In this document: positions 46,063-55,400 of the stretch, piece by piece | Layout of the letters: each line of letters begins with the position of its first letter | Position numbering within the stretch: the first letter of the stretch is position 1 | Source: Chitinophaga pollutisoli | Lineage (GTDB): Bacteria > Bacteroidota > Bacteroidia > Chitinophagales > Chitinophagaceae | Assembly: GCF_038396755.1 (NCBI RefSeq) | Contig: NZ_CP149822.1 | Location: 1,302,001 to 1,366,000, forward strand | Direction of reading: 5' to 3' | DNA length: 64,000 nt | Notes under the pieces: generated by a model | The model's input: only the letters and a program-made list of their open reading frames with translations | The model's database searches: none | Told to the model about the DNA's origin: nothing | Program-made: the position numbers and the translations under genes

Positions 46063-46827
46063 CTAATGCATCATCCAGCCGCCATCCGCATTTAAAGTCT
46101 GGCCGGTTACAAAATCGCTGTCGGCGGACGCCAGGAAAACGAACACGCCAACGATATCGTCCGTTTGCTGCCGCCTGGGGATGGCCTGCGCCCCGAGCAG
46201 GAATTCTGTCGCTTTTTCCTGGGCTTCCTTCGAGCCCACTTTCTCCAGTTCCGTTTCGGTAAGCACCGCGCCAGGTGTGATACAGTTGACCATAATATTA
46301 TCGGCGCCCAGCTCCCGGGACAGCGCCCGCGTGAACCCGATCACCGCGCCCTTGGACGCCACGTAATGCACATAATTCCGTGTACCGGCGAAAAAAGTGA
46401 CCGACGACACGTTAATGATCTTTCCATATTTCCTTTGCTGCATATAGGGATAAACGGCTTTGGCGCAAACGAACTGCGACCGCACGTTGTTGGTCATCAC
46501 CCGGTCCCATTCCGCGACGGTGATCTCATGCCAGGCTTTCCGGGGGTCGATAGCGGCGTTGTTCACCAGGATGTCGACTCCGCCGAAGCGGTCCGCCGTT
46601 TGCCGGACCATCCTTTCCACCGCTGCTTCATCGGCCACATCCGCCGCGATGGCGATGGCTTCACCGCCCTGCGCGGTGATCTGATCCACCACCTCCGCCG
46701 CCAGTTCGGGATGCGCGAGGTGATTCACCACTACTTTCGCACCTTCCGCTGCGAAACGCAGCGCCACCGCTTTGCCGATGGACTGCGCCGCACCGGTAAT
46801 TATGGCCACTTTATCTTTCAATCGCAT
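46063..46827 (-). CDS. Short-chain dehydrogenase/reductase (SDR)
   Basis: A 254-residue classical SDR. The nucleotide-binding motif is TGAAQSIG, with Ser at the middle position where most family members have Gly. NNAAI, the catalytic Ser in INVSSVTFF and YVASK (catalytic Tyr and Lys) are present, and the C-terminus reads SDFVTGQTLNADGGWMMH. It probably oxidises or reduces a hydroxyl of a sugar or sugar acid taken in by the MFS porter encoded 17 bases upstream. In the proposed hydrolytic pathway it would be the 3-deoxyonate dehydrogenase; a uronate or ketose reductase role is also possible. Confidence 0.9.
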   Translation of the reverse strand: MRLKDKVAIITGAAQSIGKAVALRFAAEGAKVVVNHLAHPELAAEVVDQITAQGGEAIAIAADVADEAAVERMVRQTADRFGGVDILVNNAAIDPRKAWHEITVAEWDRVMTNNVRSQFVCAKAVYPYMQQRKYGKIINVSSVTFFAGTRNYVHYVASKGAVIGFTRALSRELGADNIMVNCITPGAVLTETELEKVGSKEAQEKATEFLLGAQAIPRRQQTDDIVGVFVFLASADSDFVTGQTLNADGGWMMH

Positions 46828-46844
46828 ATCAAGTCTGTTTAGTA

Positions 46845-48266
46845 TTAAACTTTCCGCTGGCGGTCGCGCCAGAACTCACTTATTTTCTCCAGGCTGAGGC
46901 CTTTGGTTTCGGGCACCATTTTCCAGGAGAACAATGCGCAGGCTGCGCAGATCGCCGCGAAGATCCAGTACACGCCGGCGGCGCTGTCGAAGGTTTCAAT
47001 GAACCATTCCGTCAGCATCGGGAAAAACTGCGCGGTTACGAACGACGCGGCGTACAGGAAGAAGCATACCACAGCCAGCGCTTTGCTGCGGATACGGTTC
47101 GGGTAAATTTCCGACACGATTACCCAGCTGAGCGGCGCCAGCCCGAGTGTAAACGATCCGGTTCCGATAAGCATCGGTACGAGGGTGAACATCGGCGGCC
47201 AGTGCATTTGCAGGTTAATTGCCATAATGATATGCCCCAGCGCCATGAGCAACACGCTGGTAATCAGCAGCCCGCGGCGGCTGAAGCGCCGGATCAGGCC
47301 GAATGCCAGGATGGTGGTCAGTAAAATAAGCAGATAGATGGGAATGGAACTGAGGATGGCATTGGAGCCCACGCTGATACCGGATTCCGCCAGGATGCTC
47401 GGGGCATACATCAGCATCATATTCACGCCGTTGATCTGCGAGAATATCATGATAACGATCCCGATGAACAAAGCCGTTTTGATACCCGGCTGGAACAATT
47501 CCCGGAAAGCGCCCGTCTCTTGTTTCAGTTCTTTTTCAATTTCCTTCATCTCCAGCTCGCTTTGCTCCGGCCCGTTGATCCGCGATAAAACCTTCAGCGC
47601 TTCACCGATACGGTTGCGCGCCGCCAGCCAGCGCGGGCTTTCGGGGATCAGCAGCAAGCCTGCGATGAGCAGCGCCACCGGTACTGCCTGCGCGGCAAAC
47701 ATCCAGCGCCAGCCCCATCCTTCGAAGGAAAAGACATAACTGGTAATCACCGCCAGGTTGATACCGATCACATTCGACAGCTGGTTAACGTTCACCAGCA
47801 CGCCTCTCAGGTGCGGCGGCGACAATTCCGCGATATAAATCGGCGACGACATCATCGCCAGGCCAATACCCACGCCGCCGAAGAAGCGCCATACCGCGAA
47901 GTCCCATATTCCGCTGGCGGCGGCGGTTCCTATGGTGGATATCATAAAGAAAAACGCGGCCAGCATCATGGTTTTGCGTCGTCCCAGCCGCTCCGTGAAC
48001 CACATGCCGAACAGCGGCCCCGTTACCGCGCCCAGGATCGCACTGCTGACGGCGAACCCTTTCATGGCGGCCGACAAATTAAAATCCGCTTCCAGGAAAG
48101 GCAGCGCGCCGGCGATCACCACCAGGTCGAATCCGAACAGGAATCCGCCGATGGATGCCACCAGCACGATGGCATAAATATATAACCTGCCTGCCTTCGG
48201 GACCGGAGCCCGCTTTCTGCCCGGGTCCTGTTCTATCGTGTTGACCACTATATTGCCGTGAGCCAT
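46845..48266 (-). CDS. MFS sugar porter
   Basis: This 473-residue transporter has twelve predicted membrane helices and the sugar-porter signatures: GFLFGFDLVVIAGALPFL in helix 1, a WFTERLGRRKTM loop between helices 2 and 3, IYIAELSPPHLRGVL after helix 4, PESPRWLAARNR before the central loop and PETKGLSLEKI at the end. It should import a mono- or small oligosaccharide (or sugar acid) across the inner membrane by proton or sodium symport. It sits between a secreted DPGG-family gene and the SDR, so it probably carries the product of those extracellular enzymes. Confidence 0.93.
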   Translation of the reverse strand: MAHGNIVVNTIEQDPGRKRAPVPKAGRLYIYAIVLVASIGGFLFGFDLVVIAGALPFLEADFNLSAAMKGFAVSSAILGAVTGPLFGMWFTERLGRRKTMMLAAFFFMISTIGTAAASGIWDFAVWRFFGGVGIGLAMMSSPIYIAELSPPHLRGVLVNVNQLSNVIGINLAVITSYVFSFEGWGWRWMFAAQAVPVALLIAGLLLIPESPRWLAARNRIGEALKVLSRINGPEQSELEMKEIEKELKQETGAFRELFQPGIKTALFIGIVIMIFSQINGVNMMLMYAPSILAESGISVGSNAILSSIPIYLLILLTTILAFGLIRRFSRRGLLITSVLLMALGHIIMAINLQMHWPPMFTLVPMLIGTGSFTLGLAPLSWVIVSEIYPNRIRSKALAVVCFFLYAASFVTAQFFPMLTEWFIETFDSAAGVYWIFAAICAACALFSWKMVPETKGLSLEKISEFWRDRQRKV

Positions 48267-48298
48267 ATTGCTTGTTGATTGTAGAAGTTATAAAAATT

Positions 48299-49873
48299 TT
48301 ACCTGCCGCCCATTTCCGCAAGCGCCTGCCGCATAGCTGCCAGAAGCCTCGGCGTGAAGGATTCCATGCGCGCCAGGCCGTTTTTCACCCGGTCGAATGC
48401 CGTGGCGCCTTCCTCACTGGTCCAGGTATGCGTGTCCAAAGTGGCATTGATCGGCGCCAGATTCAGTTTGCGCAGGGTGGATTCCATTTGCGGCCAGTGC
48501 CAGGAATTGCTATAACCATGTTGACCCTGCCAGGCGGATGCTGCGTCCACGAAACCCGCCAGCGCCTTCTTTTTGGCCGCTGCGTTTTTGTTTCCGTCCA
48601 CAACGGCTTTCAGTTCATACAGCGATGCCGCCATGTTCAGTTGCAGCGCCAGGTCGCGCACAAACCCCGCGGGGTCGCCGAACATCAGTCCTTTCAGCGG
48701 CCCGCCCTGCAATGCGCTCTTCGGCATGCCCGACAATTGCTTCGCGGCTTTGCGCATGCGCGCGGCGTCTTCGCCCTGCAGCGCTTCCCATCCTTCCACG
48801 ATATTCTTCCCGGCGCCGGGAATGAGCTCATTGGCGAAAGCGGTGTAATCTTCCTTCTCCACGCTTTTCCCCTGCGCACCACGGGCAAAGGCAAACGTAT
48901 TGGGCAACTGCACCACATGCGATTGCGCATTGCCCAGCACCCCGCGTTTGCCGCCCCTTTTTCCGCCGCCGGAAGCGCGGTCGCCGCCGTAAATAGTGAG
49001 CGGGAACGCCGGCTCGTATTCGATGGCGCCGTAAGGGAATGCCAGCACTTTGTCCTGCATCCCGATCGGGTCGGCGAAGTTATCGTCGAAGCCGCTGTTG
49101 GCCACGCCCCAGGGCTCGTAATGTTGTTTGGCGAGCAATTGCATCGCTTCGCGGATTTCCTCAGGCCCGCGTTTCACGAGTTCGCCGGTAGCGTAGAAGT
49201 TACCATAAGACTCCCAACCGAAGTGCGCCCAGTAATTGATTTCGATACCCGGACGCAGGCGATCCAGCATCCGGCGGTGCGCGCCGAGGATATAAATGAA
49301 CTCCATGTTGGTAGAATGCGGGTAACCGCCGGGGTCGCTGTCGATCACAAAGAGCCCGTCGGCCTGCGCGAGTGGTTTGAACAGCCTCTCGCGCCATTCC
49401 ATCAGTTTACCGAAAGCGATGGGATCGCCGGGATCTACCCGGTCGTCGGTATGGAAAAAGGGCCGGTCTTCGAAGGTGTATTTACGTCCCTCTTCGCTTT
49501 TGGGCGAAACGTTGGGGCAGAATACGATGGATACCCGCATGTTGTAATCCTGGTGCGCCATATCGATCACTTTCGCGATTTTGGCCAGGTTGGCTTCGTC
49601 GCTGGGCGTGAGCGGGTCGGGCATGATTTCCAGCATGGGCCAGATGAGGATGTAATTGTATCCCAGGCGGTGGAGGCCGTCGAGGTATCCTTTCCAGTCT
49701 TCCAGCGTCCAGGTGCGGACGGCGTAGGGATGTTTGTAGGACCAGTGCTGGTGCATGTACATGCCCAGTATTTTTTCCGTTGTAGCCGGCTTTGTGGCGG
49801 CGGTTTGCGCGGATGCGCCGTGCATGGCAATAACAGCCCAGCAAGCGATAAATATCTTTATTGCTTTGATCAT
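48299..49873 (-). CDS. Uncharacterised secreted TIM-barrel-like protein, DPGG family subtype I (copy C)
   Basis: A 524-residue secreted protein with a signal peptide (residues 1 to about 22, ending ASAQ). Blocks match copy B closely: GMYMHQHWSYKHPYAVRTW, ILIWPMLEIMPDPLTPSDE, FCPNVSPKSEEGRKYTFE, DSDPGGYPHSTNMEFIYIL with D178, GAIEYEPAFPLTIYGG, NAQSHVVQLPNTFAFARG and GWEALQGED. It heads the seven-gene operon running to 40897. An intrinsic-terminator-like hairpin lies 18 bases upstream of its start, so it may be controlled by attenuation or start from a promoter beyond that hairpin. Confidence 0.7.
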   Translation of the reverse strand: MIKAIKIFIACWAVIAMHGASAQTAATKPATTEKILGMYMHQHWSYKHPYAVRTWTLEDWKGYLDGLHRLGYNYILIWPMLEIMPDPLTPSDEANLAKIAKVIDMAHQDYNMRVSIVFCPNVSPKSEEGRKYTFEDRPFFHTDDRVDPGDPIAFGKLMEWRERLFKPLAQADGLFVIDSDPGGYPHSTNMEFIYILGAHRRMLDRLRPGIEINYWAHFGWESYGNFYATGELVKRGPEEIREAMQLLAKQHYEPWGVANSGFDDNFADPIGMQDKVLAFPYGAIEYEPAFPLTIYGGDRASGGGKRGGKRGVLGNAQSHVVQLPNTFAFARGAQGKSVEKEDYTAFANELIPGAGKNIVEGWEALQGEDAARMRKAAKQLSGMPKSALQGGPLKGLMFGDPAGFVRDLALQLNMAASLYELKAVVDGNKNAAAKKKALAGFVDAASAWQGQHGYSNSWHWPQMESTLRKLNLAPINATLDTHTWTSEEGATAFDRVKNGLARMESFTPRLLAAMRQALAEMGGR

Positions 49874-49890
49874 AACGTTCCGTATAAATA

Positions 49891-49920
49891 AAAGAAAAAA
49901 TCGCTAACGCTTGTGCGTTA
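49891..49920 (-). terminator. Terminator after the AraC gene, or leader attenuator of the downstream operon
   Basis: On the minus strand TAACGC, a 4-base loop and GCGTTA form a 6-base stem followed by GCGATTTTTTCTTT. It lies between the AraC stop (50016) and the start of the copy C gene (49873). Only about 18 bases separate the T-run from the start codon, too few for a promoter, so downstream expression must pass through this structure. Confidence 0.6.
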
Positions 49921-50015
49921 ACAGGTGGCTGGTTAAAAATAATGTGTCAGGAGAAAAATAAATGTCATGTAATTAACCGGAATTATCACTTTGTTACCCC
50001 CCTCGATGGATGTGT

Positions 50016-50915
50016 TTAACATTGGTCCGCGCACTTGGCGATGCTGCATTTGTACTGGTAAGGACTTTGGCCGATGCGTTCCCGGAAGACCTTGCAGAAG
50101 TGGGAATTGGAATTGTACCCGCACAGGCTGGCGACTTCGGAAATCGGTTTATCCATTTCGATCAGCAGTTTGCAGGCATGCGCCATGCGTTGGTCTACCA
50201 GGTATTGCAGGAACGTCTTTTTCGTCTTGTTCTTGAAAAACCGGCAGAACGAAGGCACTGTCATGCAGGCGACTTCCGCCACCTGTTCGAGGGTGATTTG
50301 TTCATGCAGGTTGAACTTGATAAAATTGATCACTTCCAGCAGCCGGTCCGAGTGCGAAACCGGTTCTTCCACGTCTTTATTGATGATCAGGTTTTTTTCC
50401 GCGGAGATGGAAATAATATTCATGATTTGCAATAATTCCAGCACTCTTTCGAAGCCGGTTTTGGAAGACAGGGCGATAAGCTTCTCCGCGATTACGTTCC
50501 GTGTTTCCCCGAAGATATTGATGCCTTTGGAGGCTTGTTTGATCATTTCGCGGATGGCGTCGAATTCGCTGACGAAATCGAACATCTGCTGGAATATTTT
50601 CGGGTTGATGTACACGGTGATGACTTTCGAACGGAGGTTGGACCCTTCTTCGTAGAACACGGGATCGCTGAGCCAGATATGTGGGACGTTGGAACCGATG
50701 AATACCATATCTCCCGGTTCGAATGGCGCGACTTCGTTACCGATGATCCTTTTGCCGAAGCCTTCCAGGATGAAAGTCAGTTGCAGTTCAGGATGCTTGT
50801 GAAACGACGCCTGTTCGTTATTCAGTGAAGACAGGAAAGGTTGATCCCTAAAATCCAGGTACAGAGAATTGTTGATAAACGGAGTGATTTCGGTTTGTAG
50901 CAGCCTCATGTCCAA
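50016..50915 (-). CDS. AraC-family transcriptional regulator
   Basis: This 299-residue regulator has an N-terminal cupin-like sensor domain (FHKHPELQLTFILEGFGKRIIGNEV, then FEPGDMVFIGSNVPHIWL). A helical linker follows, then a C-terminal AraC DNA-binding domain of two helix-turn-helix units (about residues 195-290: LHEQITLEQVAEVACM, then ISEVASLCGYNSNSHFCKVF and RERIGQSPYQY). It sits in the middle of region 7, between the aminotransferase gene and the operon of secreted proteins, so it is the best local candidate for controlling those genes in response to a sugar. It should act as a cytoplasmic dimer. Confidence 0.93.
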   Translation of the reverse strand: MDMRLLQTEITPFINNSLYLDFRDQPFLSSLNNEQASFHKHPELQLTFILEGFGKRIIGNEVAPFEPGDMVFIGSNVPHIWLSDPVFYEEGSNLRSKVITVYINPKIFQQMFDFVSEFDAIREMIKQASKGINIFGETRNVIAEKLIALSSKTGFERVLELLQIMNIISISAEKNLIINKDVEEPVSHSDRLLEVINFIKFNLHEQITLEQVAEVACMTVPSFCRFFKNKTKKTFLQYLVDQRMAHACKLLIEMDKPISEVASLCGYNSNSHFCKVFRERIGQSPYQYKCSIAKCADQC

Positions 50916-51002
50916 AAAGATTGGTATACACCTAAATATAACATTTTATTTTTGGTATTCCGACATACTATTCCATTTTCCGGCAGGAGGAAGCGGCCGT
51001 TT

Positions 51003-52307
51003 TCACAACGTCGCCATTACGTCGGACGCCGCAGCCACGGCGCGCTCTATGTCTTCCCCGGTATGTGCGGTGCTGATGTACCATAATCCCCTCCCGATGA
51101 CCCTTACTTTCCGGTCGTGCAGCCCTGCGATGAACTTGCCGAGCTTCGCTTTGTCGTATGTAAAAGTATCCCGGTAATCCCTGACCTGTTCCAGATGGGT
51201 GAAACCGGTGTTGAACATAGGGCCCGGTCCTTGCACCAGCATCGGTTGCCCGTGGCGTGCCGCCGCTTCGCGCAGACCATCCATGAGCCGGTTGCCCAGT
51301 GCGAACATACGGTCGTAAGGCTGTTCCTGCTCCAGCACCTCGATCGTAGCCAGCGCGGCGGCGATGGTGGCGTTGCTGGAGTTCATCGTGCCGGCGTGGA
51401 TCACCTTCGCGCTTTCGATCAGGCCCATCCATTCGCGCTTGCCCACGATGGCGCTGATGGGGTAACCGCTGCCCATGGCTTTGGCGAAGATGGACATGTC
51501 CGGCGAAATGCCGAAATACCGTTGCGCCCCTCCGATCGACAACCGGAAGCCGGTAATCACTTCATCGAAGATCAACGCAATACCGTATTGGTCGCATAAT
51601 GCGCGAAGCCCTTGCAGGAAGCCCTCTTGCGGTGGAATGCACCCGCTGTTGCACATTACCGGCTCGGTGATGATCCCGGCGATTTCGTGGTGATGCGATG
51701 CGAGTTTCGTTCTCAGCAGGTCAAGGTCGTTCCAGGGCAGGATGATGAATTCGTTCCTGGCCTGTTCCGGCAAGCCGCCCGACCAGGGCCAGGCCACCGG
51801 TTCTTCACGGGGGCCGAGCGATGCCGCGTCCGGCGCGGAGATTCCCCAGGCCACGTTATCGAGCCAGCCGTGGTAATGCCCTTCAAAGCGGAGGAATTTT
51901 TGCTTCCCTGTTTTCGCCCGCGCCACCCGGAATGCCGTTTGCACCGCTTCCGACCCGTCGAGGCAAAAACGCATCAGCTCCGCCGATGGCACCAGCGCCG
52001 ATAGTTTTTCCGCCAGTTCGATCTCCCGGATGTGCTGGCCTGCGAAGAGCTGGCCCGGTTCCGAATATTCCGTGACCGATTTGAGCACATGCGGATGGGA
52101 GTGCCCCAGGATCAGGGGGCCCTGGCTTAACGTAAAATCCAGGTACTCGTTGCCGTCCACGTCGTACACGCGGCTACCTTTGCCATGCGTGTAAAATATA
52201 GCGTGGGGGTGGTTGTACTTCCGGAATTCGGAAGACACGCCGCCCGCCAGCACCTTCTTCGCCCGTTCCAATAATTTTGCTGATTCAGTATATGCTATGC
52301 GCTCCAT
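51003..52307 (-). CDS. Class III PLP-dependent aminotransferase (glutamate-1-semialdehyde aminomutase-like)
   Basis: This 434-residue fold-type I enzyme has the family blocks YDVDGNEYLDFTLSQGPLILGH, FCLDGSEAVQTAFRVARA, FEGHYHGWLDN, a LIFDEVITGFRL metal/cofactor Asp segment and FAKAMGSGYPISAIVG with the PLP lysine. It resembles HemL-like aminotransferases, but the setting, between a hydrolase locus and an AraC gene, argues against tetrapyrrole synthesis. Transfer of an amino group to or from a sugar- or lactone-derived keto compound is more likely. The AraC gene starts 87 bases downstream on the same strand. Its amino-acid partner is unknown. Confidence 0.88.
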   Translation of the reverse strand: MERIAYTESAKLLERAKKVLAGGVSSEFRKYNHPHAIFYTHGKGSRVYDVDGNEYLDFTLSQGPLILGHSHPHVLKSVTEYSEPGQLFAGQHIREIELAEKLSALVPSAELMRFCLDGSEAVQTAFRVARAKTGKQKFLRFEGHYHGWLDNVAWGISAPDAASLGPREEPVAWPWSGGLPEQARNEFIILPWNDLDLLRTKLASHHHEIAGIITEPVMCNSGCIPPQEGFLQGLRALCDQYGIALIFDEVITGFRLSIGGAQRYFGISPDMSIFAKAMGSGYPISAIVGKREWMGLIESAKVIHAGTMNSSNATIAAALATIEVLEQEQPYDRMFALGNRLMDGLREAAARHGQPMLVQGPGPMFNTGFTHLEQVRDYRDTFTYDKAKLGKFIAGLHDRKVRVIGRGLWYISTAHTGEDIERAVAAASDVMATL

Positions 52308-52335
52308 TCGTAGATAGTTTTAATCGTGTTTTAGT

Positions 52336-52375
52336 CCGCTTACCGGCGGTCCATTAAAGTTCCGCCGATAAGCGG
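52336..52375. repeat. Long imperfect hairpin between the GH-A and aminotransferase genes
   Basis: CCGCTTACCGGCGG (52336-52349) and CCGCCGATAAGCGG (52362-52375) pair over 14 bases with one C-A mismatch around a 12-base loop. No T-run follows on either strand, so it is not a classic terminator. It may be a REP-like palindrome or a transcript-stabilising 3' structure of the six-gene unit that ends at 52435. Confidence 0.45.
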
Positions 52376-52434
52376 CGGAAAAATGCGGGCGGCTGATCAA
52401 AAAGTATCAATCATTTATCCAGCCGCGGCGCATA

Positions 52435-55400
52435 TTAAGCCAATGTCAGATGTATCATATACTTCACCAGCTGATCGTCGACCAGCAGGTCCTTTCCGTT
52501 TGCAAGCCGTTGCGTTACTTTCACCGGGGGCTTCACACCGTCGCTGATTGCCACGCCGGTAATTTTCCGGCCAAAACTGATCTTCGACGGCGCGGTGGCC
52601 ATGAATTGAATTTGCTTCGCCTGCAGCAGATCCTGCCCGTCCGGCGCCGAAAGGATGATCCTGCCATGGGGTAAATTGCACAACAGTCTGCCGTTGATCC
52701 GCAATTCGCCGCCGCCTTCCATGAGCGCAACGCCTTTGCGGGTGATGTGTACCATCCCGAAATCGCTGACCGTTAACCCTGCGCCGGTTTTCCCGTATTG
52801 CAAGGCAACTGTGTGGGCAACGGGCCTGGTATCCGCGGGCTGTTCCGCCGCCAATGTAAACAACATGCCGTATTCGGTACGGCGCGCCAGCAGCTTCACC
52901 TGCTCCCCGTTTTTCACGTCCACTTTTTCGAATGCATGGCAATCCTTCCAGGCGTCGGGCCCTTCGAATACGGTTATGCCCTTGCTGCGCAGGGCGTTGA
53001 GCGCGGAGGGATTGGTAAGCGGATGGGGGCAAATGACGGCTTTCGTGCCTGCGGGTATCGCCTCCAGCGCGGATTCCTGCCAGACGCCGAACAGGGCTTT
53101 CCCGGCCCAGAGTGCAGCCAGCGTTTTTTTGACCGGCTCCATGGCCGACAGGTTGCCCGCAGGCACAATGATGTATACTTTTTCTGGCACCGAGACCCGT
53201 TGGAGCCCTTTGCCCATCAATCCCAGCCGACCCAGCGCAATCGCAGCGTCCGCAGGGAACGGCGTACCGTGATACACCGAACCGTAGCCGGTACCGCTGG
53301 GCGTGGGGCAAAGCCCTACCCCGCGCTCGAACCATGCGGAATCCAACCCGAGGTATGGCGGGAACCAGCGCGGATCGGGTTCCAGCTGCGACGCTTCCCG
53401 GAGGGGAAGCGGCCAGTAGCAGGATTCACGGGCAAACCAGCTCACGCCCCATTCGTACGACATGGCGCATGCCGCGCCGCCCGCCAACGCGTAGTGAACG
53501 GAAGCGTCGTAATACGCGAGGTTGTTCCATTTGCCGTTGCCGAACTCTTCAATGATCACCGGACGGTTGGAGCCGATGGGATCGAAATATTGTGCAGACA
53601 AACCGGCCTGTTCCGGTGGCAGGTAGTTATGCCAGGGCAGGATCGGCGCGTCCTCGTTGGCGAGATAGGTATCGCCGCCGTCCATCGTGGAGAACATGTA
53701 TCCCGGCATCACCGGCTGCATGCCGCCCGCAGCGCGGATGGCGGCCGTCATTTCGTTGGACCAGCGGCGGAACAACAGGGAATCGCGCACGGTGCCTTTC
53801 TGGGCGGGGATCCCTCGCCAGGTGGCCACTTCCGCATCCATCTGCGTTTCGTCCGGATCTTTCAGGTATACTTCGTTGGCGAGGTTATAGATGATATTGC
53901 CCGCATCTTTCCATCTTGCCGCCAGCAATCCTACCAGTTCGCGTTGCAGCCCGAGGTTGCGCAGCGAGAAGCTGACGATATTGAAATCCCTTTCATGCCG
54001 GTATTCGAAATACGCGTGCGTTCCATCGGGCCTTTCGAAGCCCATATGGCGCGCCCATTGCGTAAAAATGCAGATATCCAGCACGAGCCCGTGTTCGGCC
54101 GCCAGCTGAATGGCGGCGTCCATCGCGCGCAGTACGGGCTCGTCGGTGACGGGGTCCACCCACACCCGCACGATGCGGTAACCGGCTTTGCGGATGGCGG
54201 CAAAATCCTCGGCCACTTTCAACGGATGGAAATCGCGCCAGGCCCATTCCCACCAGGAAGTGGAGGGATAATAATGCGTACCCGACCAGAAGCCCTCTTC
54301 CCCTTCCAGCACGATACTGGGGCCTTTTACGGCTAAAATGGGGGGCGTTTGCAGCGAGGGTTCCTGCACCACGAAACCGATGAATCGTTGATCGATTACT
54401 ATCTGTTCGCCTTCCAGCGCGAGCAATGCGGCCTTGTCCACATCCTGGAAGATCTCGAGCCGGATGGTCCACATCCCGAGGCCCCCGGCGGGTTTGAAAT
54501 CACACAACACTTCCGTGTCGCTGCCGCCGGAAGCCACCCGGCGGGTGGTGATCAGCGGCGTAAACGCAGCGGCGCCGGGGGCTTTCACGGAATAGCGGAA
54601 TGTAGCCGCCACCGCCTGGGTGCCCTGGTTCTGCACGCGGGTCCGCAGTTGCACCCGCTCCCCGGGATGATATGCCGCGTAATTCGATTGATGCGCATAT
54701 ACCTGCAAACCACCTTTCCACCGCGCAGCCGTTTTTTGCAGCAGGGCCAGCCAACTTTTGGTGTCCAGCGCCGCCAGCGGATCGTTGAATAAGTAGAACC
54801 AGCAGTCACTGCCCCTGAACCTCCCCGCCGCCAGCGATGGCGCGTAATAGCTCATCAGCACGCCGGGGTATCCGGACAGGTTCCCGAACTGGTCGTATGC
54901 TTCGAGCACGGGCAGGAAATCGGCCCGTACTTCTTCATCAATGTTATGATTGGGCATCTCCTTCGGTGGAGCGATATAAGCCGAATGAGCCACCGCCGGT
55001 TTGAACGCGATATCCTCCAGGATCACCGGTGCGTTAGCGGCAACGCTTACAGCCATAGCGGCTTCCGACGGACGAAATCCGCCTACCGACAAAGCCGCCG
55101 GTATCCCTTCCGGCTTACCCACCCAGATCATGCCGTTGCCCGCAGCCAGTTGCTGCAGCAGCTTAGCTTCGTCCAGCTGATGCCGCGGATACGGCACGAT
55201 GTTCGCCGGCAAACCGCCACCCACAGCTGTCAGGAAAGCGCTATCGGCCACCAGGTACAAAACGGATTGCCTGCCCGCATCGGTGGCCGCGCTCTTATCA
55301 AAAGCGGTATCCGTGGTTCCGGGAAGTCCGGCATCCGGCCCGGTGGCGGGCGGTTCGGCCGGCTTGTCCGGGGAACTGCCCCAACCGGCCAGGGGCGTCA

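Noticed and set aside
51003..52307. Assignment of the aminotransferase as HemL (tetrapyrrole synthesis)
   Set aside because: Sequence similarity is at family level only and no other heme gene is nearby; the catabolic setting is a better guide.
52798..54336. A 512-codon plus-strand frame inside the GH-A gene
   Set aside because: Antisense shadow of a protein with clear catalytic motifs; low-complexity, Arg/Gly-rich translation.
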